Shown: piece after piece, positions 58,055-64,000 of the stretch
Layout of the letters: each line of letters opens with the position of its first letter
How positions within the stretch are numbered: position 1 is the stretch's first letter
DNA from: SFWF01 sp045539925
GTDB taxonomy: Bacteria; Bacillota; Clostridia; Oscillospirales; Acutalibacteraceae
Direction: 5' to 3'
Length of the DNA stretch: 64,000 nt
NCBI GenBank assembly: GCA_045539925.1
Contig: JAZQGH010000173.1
Location: forward strand, 1 to 64,000
Notes under the pieces: generated by a model
Database searches by the model: none
Seen by the model: only the letters and a program-made list of their open reading frames with translations
What the model was told of the DNA's origin: nothing
Position numbers and translations under genes: made by a program

Positions 58055-59326
58055 TTATTCGTCATCTGACAAAAGTCCCTCATCCTTCTCTTTTTGTCTT
58101 AAGAAGCGTTTATAGGAAATCATAAACATCATAACAATAAGAAATACAATTATCGTTTCAAGTAATATAATTATCCAGCTGAAGGTGTTACTGTTAGCCT
58201 GAGTAACTGTAACCTGACAGGACTTGGAAATTTTTCCGTCAGCAGAAGTAAATACTATTTTAGCTGTACCCTCTGATACACCTGTGATCCTTCCGTCAAC
58301 GTCTACAGTTGCAACATCCGCATTGCTTGATTTTCCGCTTATAACAGGCAACGCAGCCCCTGACGGTACTACCTTGAAACTCATATCATACGCTTTTCCT
58401 ACTTCAATGCTGAGTGTTGACTTTTCAAGATTAAAGTCACGTGCCTTTTCGGTGCTTGTATTTTCATCCTGATAAAGAAGCACAAGCTCTTTATCGTTAA
58501 GTATACAGGTTACAGACATATTATAAGAGCCTACTGTAAGCTGACCTGAAGCAATAGTTTTTTTACTGTCATTGTTTGAGTATACTGAGAGCGTGTATGT
58601 ACCCTGAACAATATCATCAAAATAAAATTTACCGTTGGAATCTGTTGTAGTTTCAAGAGATTCCCTGCTGTTACTCAGCCCCACAAGCATATTGACTTTT
58701 TTCTCTCCGGCTATGGAATACAGCGTACCATTGATGTCAACACTGAAGCTGTTTCTGCCTGACTTTGATGATACCTTAACTATACATTTCCCTGAAACTG
58801 CGGCACTTGCAGACTCAGCTGTAATAACTGCAACACCAGGCTTCACTGCCTTGATATATCCGTTTTTATCAACTCTTGCAACGCTTTCATCAGAGCTTGA
58901 ATAGTATATTCTGTTGTCATATACGTTTTCAGGTATGACTGTTGCATTAAGAGTGAATGATTCTCCCTCGGTAAGTGATATACTTTGCTTATCAATCCGG
59001 ACACCTGTAGGAGATTCTCCATTTATAACATTAACGCTGCAATGAGCCTCATTTCCTTTGCCGTCTGAAGCAGTGATAACAGACGAACCAAGAGAAAGTG
59101 CGCTTATAAGACCGCCTGGATTAACAGAGACAATATTAGGGTCTGACGAGCTGTAAGTTACACCTACAGAATTATCACTAAGCTCCAGCTGATAGCTTTG
59201 TCCAATAAACAAATCAAGGCTTTCTCTTGTAAAGCTAACCTTCTCCTGTACGGCTGCAGCCCCCACTGAGAAAATACATATAAGCATTGTCACAAGTACA
59301 GCAGCACTCATCAATCTTTTCTTCAT
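58055..59326 (-). CDS. membrane-anchored surface protein with BIG_2 Ig-like domains
   Basis: This 423-residue protein has a signal peptide (about 1-25), Ig-like group 2 domains (VTYSSSDPNIVSVNPGGLIS, IYYSSSDESVARVDKNGYIK, ISGKSSNADVATVDVDGRIT), a carboxypeptidase-regulatory-like segment (KFYFDDIVQGTYTLSVYSNN), and a C-terminal membrane helix followed by a basic/acidic tail (SWIIILLETIIVFLIVMMFM). It overlaps the upstream glycosyltransferase by 4 bases. It may organise or anchor the exported polysaccharide; this is inference from the operon. Confidence 0.82.
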   Translation of the reverse strand: MKKRLMSAAVLVTMLICIFSVGAAAVQEKVSFTRESLDLFIGQSYQLELSDNSVGVTYSSSDPNIVSVNPGGLISALSLGSSVITASDGKGNEAHCSVNVINGESPTGVRIDKQSISLTEGESFTLNATVIPENVYDNRIYYSSSDESVARVDKNGYIKAVKPGVAVITAESASAAVSGKCIVKVSSKSGRNSFSVDINGTLYSIAGEKKVNMLVGLSNSRESLETTTDSNGKFYFDDIVQGTYTLSVYSNNDSKKTIASGQLTVGSYNMSVTCILNDKELVLLYQDENTSTEKARDFNLEKSTLSIEVGKAYDMSFKVVPSGAALPVISGKSSNADVATVDVDGRITGVSEGTAKIVFTSADGKISKSCQVTVTQANSNTFSWIIILLETIIVFLIVMMFMISYKRFLRQKEKDEGLLSDDE

Positions 59327-60465
59327 TTAATTGCTCCTTCCTCAGCTTCAACATTTGCAGATGGCATATAATCCTTATCAAGAATGCCGAGCAATGCAGG
59401 CTCAGTGTTTTCTATAAAATACCTCTCATCAAGAAAGGCGGTATTTTTCATTTTATTATAAAGCTTCTCATCTGACAATACTCTGCTTATACACTCGCAA
59501 ACAGAGCTTATATCATTCTTAAAAAGAACTGAAAAACTTTTATTTTTCAACAAGTCACGGTGTCCTTTAATATCAGATGCTGCAACGGGCACCCCACAAT
59601 AAAGTGCCTCCATTACATTGAAAGGCAGTCCCTCCATTTTTGAACACGCTACAAGCAGATCACTGCTTCTGTATAGCTCGTTTATATTTTCAGTCTGCCC
59701 AAGAAATTTTACACATTTCTCAAGCTCCAGCTGCTCAACAATAAGTCTGCATTTATTTTCGGTTTTTCCGCTTCCTGCAAATGCAAGTACAGTATTTTTA
59801 TGCTGCTTATGAATTTTTTCAAATGCTCTTATAAGCAACTCCTGATTTTTTCTTTCAGAGAATTCTCCTACACACAAAAGCAGCTTTATACTTTCGTCTG
59901 CTCCTGCTCTTTCCCTTACCTCAGCCCTTAGTTCATCAGATATTTGTGGAAATTTTTCTGTACACAAACCCATCCCGTATATATAATGAAGGTTTTTCCC
60001 AAGTTTATATTTTTTTGCCAGGTAATAATCCTCCTGATTCATCACAACAAGTGCGTCAGAAGCAGATGAAGTCATTTTTTCAACTGTCCTGTATATTGCC
60101 GACTTTGCTCCGTTTACTCCAAACATATAGCCATGTGATATATGTACAAAATACGGTCTTCCTTTTCCCAGCTGCATAACCGCCATTTTAGCAGCAGCAC
60201 CTGCCAATGTGGAATTTGAATAAACAACCGTATATTCATTTTCTTTCATAAGCTTTTTAAGCCTTGAAACTGTTCTGAGGTTTTCTGCCGAAAGCGGATT
60301 CTTAACAAATCTCATATCATAACAATTATCTATCAGATCATCATTCGTCACGCCCTCTGAGGCAACATCAACGATATAACCCTGTTCCTTAAAATATTTG
60401 AGGTAAGGTAAATGGAAATTGATCACGTGTGATATACGTGAGGCACATACAAGTATTCTTTTCAT
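59323..60465 (-). CDS. glycosyltransferase family 4 (polysaccharide operon)
   Basis: This 380-residue GT-B enzyme begins MKRILVCASRISHVINFHLP and has the C-terminal motif KLLLCVGEFSERKNQELLIR and the EX7E region MEGLPFNVMEALYCGVPVAA. It adds a sugar during polysaccharide assembly; donor and acceptor are not readable. It lies between the ABC transporter and the Ig-like gene in one operon. Confidence 0.88.
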   Translation of the reverse strand: MKRILVCASRISHVINFHLPYLKYFKEQGYIVDVASEGVTNDDLIDNCYDMRFVKNPLSAENLRTVSRLKKLMKENEYTVVYSNSTLAGAAAKMAVMQLGKGRPYFVHISHGYMFGVNGAKSAIYRTVEKMTSSASDALVVMNQEDYYLAKKYKLGKNLHYIYGMGLCTEKFPQISDELRAEVRERAGADESIKLLLCVGEFSERKNQELLIRAFEKIHKQHKNTVLAFAGSGKTENKCRLIVEQLELEKCVKFLGQTENINELYRSSDLLVACSKMEGLPFNVMEALYCGVPVAASDIKGHRDLLKNKSFSVLFKNDISSVCECISRVLSDEKLYNKMKNTAFLDERYFIENTEPALLGILDKDYMPSANVEAEEGAIK

Positions 60466-60546
60466 AACAGCTCACCTGTATTCTCCGGTTAAGCTTACAC
60501 CATATACGTCTATACTCAAAAGCAGAACCGGGCTGACAACACTATA

Positions 60547-61392
60547 CTATCGTTCTATTTTTGAACGGCCTAAACGGGATTCGGAACCTGACTCAACAGC
60601 AAGCTTACGAGGTTTGGATGGAGTTGATTTTATATATTGATTATAGTGATCACATATTTCCTCTGCCGTTCCTGTTTCCAGAACCTTACCTTTTTCAAGC
60701 CATATTGCTTTTTTGCATATTTTTTTAACTTGAGCTGTGCTGTGTGACACAAAAAGTATTGTCGTACCTCCGCTGAGCATTTCAGAAATCCTTTTTTCAC
60801 ACTTCATACGGAATTTTGCATCACCAACCGACAAAACCTCATCGGCAATTATAATATCTGCATTTACACAGGTTGCAACTGCAAAGCCAAGTCTTGATAC
60901 CATTCCAGAGGAATAATTCTTTAGAGGAACATCAATAAATTTTTCTATCTCGGCAAAGTCTACAATTTCGTCAAAACGTTTTTTCATATACTTTTTAGTG
61001 TGACCATGCATTGCACCCGAAAGATAGATGTTTTCGCGTGCGGAAAGAGAGCGGTCGAATCCACCGCTTATCTCAATAAGCGGTGCAATAGTTCCATTCA
61101 CCTTAATAGTTCCTCTGGTAGGATTTATGATCCCTGCAATGGTCTTAAGCAAAGTGGATTTTCCTGAACCGTTTCTTCCGATAAGGGCAAGCGAATCTCC
61201 CTTTTTCACCTGCAGGCTTATGTTTCTCAGTGCCCAGAATTCCTTATACCCCACCTTGCCCTTGAGCATATTGATAATATATTCCTTGACTCCCTCTTCA
61301 CGGTTTTTACTGAGGTTAAACATTACCGAAATGTCGTTAACGTCAATACAGATGTCACTGTTTGCAAATCTGTTATTATTTTTTTCAAGCAT
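60547..61392 (-). CDS. polysaccharide ABC transporter ATPase (Wzt/TagH type)
   Basis: This 281-residue ATPase has Walker A (LIGRNGSGKSTLLKTIAG), the ABC signature (YSSGMVSRLGFAVATCVNAD), Walker B (IIIADEVLSVGD) and the H-loop (LFVSHSTAQVKK), and ends soon after, so there is no carbohydrate-binding extension. It is the energy subunit for export of a lipid-linked polysaccharide or wall teichoic acid with the adjacent permease. Confidence 0.93.
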   Translation of the reverse strand: MLEKNNNRFANSDICIDVNDISVMFNLSKNREEGVKEYIINMLKGKVGYKEFWALRNISLQVKKGDSLALIGRNGSGKSTLLKTIAGIINPTRGTIKVNGTIAPLIEISGGFDRSLSARENIYLSGAMHGHTKKYMKKRFDEIVDFAEIEKFIDVPLKNYSSGMVSRLGFAVATCVNADIIIADEVLSVGDAKFRMKCEKRISEMLSGGTTILFVSHSTAQVKKICKKAIWLEKGKVLETGTAEEICDHYNQYIKSTPSKPRKLAVESGSESRLGRSKIER

Positions 61393-61404
61393 ATTGGCAC
61401 CTCA

Positions 61405-62181
61405 TTATATATATAGGAAAAAGCGTTCTTCTTTTTCCTTAAAGGTTACTGCACCCAATCCAAGCATAAGCAATGAATAGCAGGTACCGACTATAAGCAT
61501 TTTTTCAGAAGGCATAGTACCCTTTATTGCCAAGTCACGAAAAATGTTTATATATACATATACAGGATTTAGATCCCACAGAAATCTGAACTCTGACGGA
61601 ATTATATCGATCGGATAAAAAATAGGAGTTATATAGATCCAGACTCTTCTGACAACGTGATAGAGATAGTTAAGATCCCTGAGAAATGTGCCATATGCAC
61701 AAAGAAACATGCCAAGACCAAGCGTAAATATGTATGACATAAATATCGGTACAGGAAGCAGCAGCATATGCATATTCATAGGAACTCCTATCACAAACGA
61801 TACTGCAACATAAGGTATCAGTGAAAACATCATAGTGATAAAATGCTGAGTCACAGCTGATATACAAAAGAAATAATTAGGAATCTTCATTTTCTTGATA
61901 AGTGAAGCATTGTGTATCATACTGTTCATAGCTGCGGCAGAGCCGTCAAAAACAAAACAGAATATAAGGTTGCCGCTGAACCAATATGCAGGATAATGAG
62001 GAATAGTTCTTCTGAACAGGGTTGAGAAGACTATTGTAATAACTATCATCATCAGCAGCGGGCTGAGCATTGACCACGCAACACCAAGTACTGATTTATA
62101 ATATTTCTTCTTAAAGTCACGTTTTATAATTTCCTTCAAAAAAGGAAAATAATTCATAAATTCATAAATTCCCTTTTTCAT
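61405..62181 (-). CDS. polysaccharide ABC transporter permease (Wzm/TagG type)
   Basis: This 258-residue ABC-2 permease has an amphipathic start (FLKEIIKRDFKKKYYKSVLG) and six membrane helices, with the family phrase WSMLSPLLMMIVITIVFSTL. AAAGGACG precedes the ATG. It is the first gene of the minus-strand export operon and pairs with the ATPase 12 bases downstream. Confidence 0.92.
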   Translation of the reverse strand: MKKGIYEFMNYFPFLKEIIKRDFKKKYYKSVLGVAWSMLSPLLMMIVITIVFSTLFRRTIPHYPAYWFSGNLIFCFVFDGSAAAMNSMIHNASLIKKMKIPNYFFCISAVTQHFITMMFSLIPYVAVSFVIGVPMNMHMLLLPVPIFMSYIFTLGLGMFLCAYGTFLRDLNYLYHVVRRVWIYITPIFYPIDIIPSEFRFLWDLNPVYVYINIFRDLAIKGTMPSEKMLIVGTCYSLLMLGLGAVTFKEKEERFFLYI

Positions 62182-62330
62182 AAGATCGTCCTTTCCGAAA
62201 AAGTCAAAGCCGGAAAGCAGGTTCTGAATAAACTTCCGACACAGATATATATAACATATAATGTAAGGTTTTGCAAATCAAGAAAAAGTACGCAGACCGC
62301 GTGATCGTAGCAGAGCGTGTTTGCTACGGC

Positions 62331-62440
62331 AAGTTGCCGCACCCATGTTCGCGATTGCGTTCGGCGGCAAGCTGCCGCACCCATGTTCGCGATTGCGTTC
62401 GGCGGCAAGCTGCCGCACCCGTGTTCGCGATTGCGTTCGC
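62331..62440 (+). repeat. 38-bp tandem repeat, three units
   Basis: Units start at 62331, 62369 and 62407; each contains AAG(C/T)TGCCGCACCC and TGTTCGCGATTGCGTTCG. Only two positions vary. Each unit has an internal dyad (CGGCAAGCTGCCG). The units adjoin directly without unique spacers, so this is not CRISPR. Confidence 0.88.
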
Positions 62441-62456
62441 TTACGCTCACTCTGAC

Positions 62457-62546
62457 TATTCAAACAAAACATACGCTGATCGCGGTTTTCCCTTCCACAC
62501 ACTCCTTACGTCGTGCTTATGGGAAGGGTTCTATAAAAACAGGCAG
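62457..62546 (+). repeat. inverted intergenic element, copy 1
   Basis: About 90 bases here match the reverse complement of 63130-63223: shared words include ATACG(C/T)TGATCG(C/T)GGTT, CTTACGT(C/T)GTGCTT and GGGAAGGGTTCT. Both copies adjoin a short tandem array (38-bp or 27-bp units). Function unknown. Confidence 0.7.
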
Positions 62547-62807
62547 TTAATTTTAATAGTCTCCCATAATTATTTTACTAACAATCAATACGCAAGGCAA
62601 AGCTATCACTAGAAGTGCTGGTGATCAAATATAATCAGCACAAGCTCAGGATAAGCAAGCTGCACACAGCCATACGTATTTATTATAACACTGCAATCGA
62701 ATCTTGTCTATCATATTTTTTCATATATGTACTGTGAAATTATTACATAAATATATAAATTTTGCAGATTTTATACACAGCAGAACATTTTACACATTAA
62801 AAAAGCA

Positions 62808-62836
62808 TTGACTAAGTTCATTCAATATATTACAAT
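62808..62836 (+). promoter_or_regulatory. promoter-like sequence upstream of the glycosylphosphotransferase
   Basis: TTGACT (62808-62813) and TACAAT (62831-62836) are separated by 17 bases. If used, it gives a 5' leader of about 510 bases that includes the structured segment at 62873 and one inverted element. Confidence 0.55.
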
Positions 62837-62872
62837 AAAACAATATAAGGACAAAAATCTTGGTATATATGG

Positions 62873-62931
62873 TTTTCGCACTCTGCGAAGTGACGCCAAA
62901 GACTATGCCTTTGTAAAGGTGTGTGCGAAAA
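62873..62931 (+). other. possible structured RNA leader segment
   Basis: TTTTCGCAC (62873-62881) and GTGCGAAAA (62923-62931) form a perfect 9-bp closing stem around 41 bases that can form smaller helices (CAAAG/CTTTG or CCTTT/AAAGG). It lies about 35 bases after a promoter-like sequence. It does not match the consensus of any riboswitch I could recall, including c-di-GMP-I. Confidence 0.35.
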
Positions 62932-63129
62932 TTTATTCATTATGAAATTTGTAAGTAAAGCTGAATACCGCTATAGACTTAGCGCTTAGCAGAAATTGGA
63001 ATCAGCTCAAAACTCAAAGTTATATGCAATACATAATTTACAGCACTGAACGAAATATAGAAAGTAAATTTACAAAGTAATGCTGAATTCCACAAAAAGT
63101 GTAAGCAATCATTAATTATTAATTTAATC

Positions 63130-63223
63130 TGCTGACTGTTTGAACAGAACCCTTCCCACAAGCACAACGTAAGAAGTTCAAAGAAGGAATAACCACGATC
63201 AACGTATTTTCGGTTTGGATAAA
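63130..63223 (-). repeat. inverted intergenic element, copy 2
   Basis: This is the minus-strand counterpart of 62457-62546. The two copies face each other across about 580 bases, so a transcript spanning both could fold back. Confidence 0.7.
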
Positions 63224-63257
63224 CAGCAGCAAACGCAAACGCGTGTTGTCCAATGAG

Positions 63258-63330
63258 GCCTCGCACCGAGAATTGTCCCGTGCGGTCACGCACCGCGAGT
63301 TGTCCCGTGCGGCCTCGCACCGCGAATTGA
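63258..63330 (+). repeat. 27-bp tandem repeat, 2.7 units
   Basis: Units at 63258, 63285 and 63312 carry (GCC/GTC)(T/A)CGCACCG and GAG/GCG plus TTGTCCCGTGCG. The array ends 28 bases before the glycosylphosphotransferase start and close to its ribosome site. A similar word, GTGCGTGACCGCAC, occurs at 11242. Confidence 0.8.
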
Positions 63331-63358
63331 ATCCGACAGATTGCCGGGAGGTGATGGA

Positions 63359-64000
63359 GTGATAAGACAAAATCAGAATAAGTTGAATGCGGTGCATATT
63401 ATAATGGATGTGCTGATAAGCTGTATAGGATGTATTATCTCGTATTTTATGATGATTTGGATGTTTGAGGTCGATCTGCTGACAGAGTTTGACTATAGCC
63501 TGAGAGTTATACTGACAGTGCCTCTGGGAATTGCGTTTTTACAAGTGATATGTAACAGGGCTTGCGATCTTTATAGGTCTTACCGCTCAACAGCTTTTAT
63601 GTTTGAGGTCACAAATATACTGAAATCCGGTTTAGCGGTGTTTGCTGTTCTTATTCTTCTCGTTATAGCATTGTCAAGGCTGTATCAGTACCAGATAGCA
63701 ATTATGTTTTACTTCTTCGCAAGCTCTATAGCATCTATGCTATATAGATTCCTGCTGAGAAGATTTCTAAGATACGTGAGAAGAAAGGGCTATAATAAAA
63801 AGTATATAGTCCTGCTGGGTGTCAATAACTGTACGGAACGGTTTATCAGAAAAATAAAATCATCACCGACCCTTGGATATGAGATCACCGGATATTTCGA
63901 TACAGCTCCTCATTCTAAGCTCGGTCTTCCCTACCTTGGCAGCTTTAAAAAAGTATCTGATTTTTTAGGAAAAGTTCATCCCGATGAAGCATTGATAATG
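63359..64000 (+). CDS. polyprenyl glycosylphosphotransferase, partial (3' end outside window)
   Basis: The frame is open from GTG 63359 to the window end (214 codons). GGGAGG lies 6 bases before the GTG. It has four to five membrane helices (about 12-35, 48-66, 85-105, 112-130) and then a CoA-binding-3-like Rossmann region (YIVLLGVNNCTERFIRKIKS, GYEITGYFDTAPHSKLGLPY), the typical N-terminal half of WbaP/WcaJ-type enzymes that start polysaccharide synthesis on undecaprenyl phosphate. The catalytic domain should follow beyond the window. It is divergent from the Wzm/Wzt operon. Confidence 0.85.
   Translation, partial: MIRQNQNKLNAVHIIMDVLISCIGCIISYFMMIWMFEVDLLTEFDYSLRVILTVPLGIAFLQVICNRACDLYRSYRSTAFMFEVTNILKSGLAVFAVLILLVIALSRLYQYQIAIMFYFFASSIASMLYRFLLRRFLRYVRRKGYNKKYIVLLGVNNCTERFIRKIKSSPTLGYEITGYFDTAPHSKLGLPYLGSFKKVSDFLGKVHPDEALIM

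Noticed and set aside
62331..62440. Three repeats resembling a small CRISPR array
   Set aside because: The 38-bp units adjoin directly with no unique spacers, and no cas genes are nearby; it is a plain tandem repeat.
62178..62612. Overlapping frames on both strands across the 38-bp repeats
   Set aside because: They arise from a repeat period that is not stopped in several frames; no ribosome site, and the inverted element recurs in noncoding context.
62873..62931. c-di-GMP-I riboswitch
   Set aside because: GACGCCAAAG superficially recalls part of the consensus, but the paired partner motifs and tetraloop receptor pattern are absent.

Overview
The window looks like a chromosome segment of a gut clostridium close to Ruminococcus (Oscillospiraceae). 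It has moderate-to-low GC, strong AGGAGG-type ribosome sites, many GTG and TTG starts, TnpV and DUF6809-like accessory genes, a BspA-type leucine-rich-repeat lipoprotein, and a typical Firmicutes housekeeping set (PhoP/PhoR, SerC/SerA, Wzm/Wzt, TarI-like). This assignment is inference from gene content; no rRNA is present.

Layout. 0.1-2.2 kb (minus): ParM-like actin, a small ParR-like partner and a sigma-region-4-like protein, a plasmid or conjugative-element type module. 2.7-6.5 kb (plus): a phosphate-type two-component system with a Pho-box-like promoter, overlapping a Na/Pi cotransporter. 6.7-8.9 kb: a decayed Crp/Fnr gene, a short-chain dehydrogenase, and a three-gene TnpV/DUF6809 transposon remnant. 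9.0-14.5 kb: an accessory zone with a secreted LRR lipoprotein, a secreted 494-residue protein with an amphipathic-helix N-terminus, pseudogenes, and several families of short repeats that punctuate the genes like cassette boundaries. 14.5-15.8 kb: a DUF4041/T5orf172 protein. 16.3-18.7 kb: serC and serA.

19.0-52.4 kb is a nearly complete transposable (Mu-like) prophage with a siphovirus-type tail: S24 repressor, Cro/Ner-like regulators, MuA-like DDE transposase, MuB-like ATPase, GemA, Mor-like activator, gp27-like DUF3486 protein, a NusG-family antiterminator, terminase, portal, minor head protein fused to an ADP-ribosyltransferase, scaffold, capsid, connectors, tail tube, tail chaperones with a -1 frameshift site, tape measure, distal tail proteins, receptor-binding proteins, holin and CHAP endolysin. 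A reversed HicA/HicB pair sits inside the tail operon.

The most striking signal is in the early operon. Four copies of an approximately 75-85 nt element lie at 21446, 21825, 23356 and 25441. Each has the complete core of a type II hammerhead self-cleaving ribozyme (GAAA, a NUH site read as GUC, CUGAUGA), a freely covarying stem III, and a conserved loop-I pseudoknot. Three begin exactly at the stop codon of the preceding gene, so they probably process the polycistronic early transcript. Ahead of the late operon, directly behind the NusG-like gene, a leader contains a terminator and a competing 12-bp stem, suggesting an antitermination switch.

52.5-64 kb is host again: a glycosyltransferase, an acyl-CoA synthetase-like enzyme, tRNA-Thr and tRNA-Tyr, and a minus-strand polysaccharide operon (Wzm, Wzt, glycosyltransferase, Ig-like surface protein, TarI/IspD-like). 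Divergent from it, across 1.2 kb of tandem and inverted repeats, is a polyprenyl glycosylphosphotransferase cut off by the window end.
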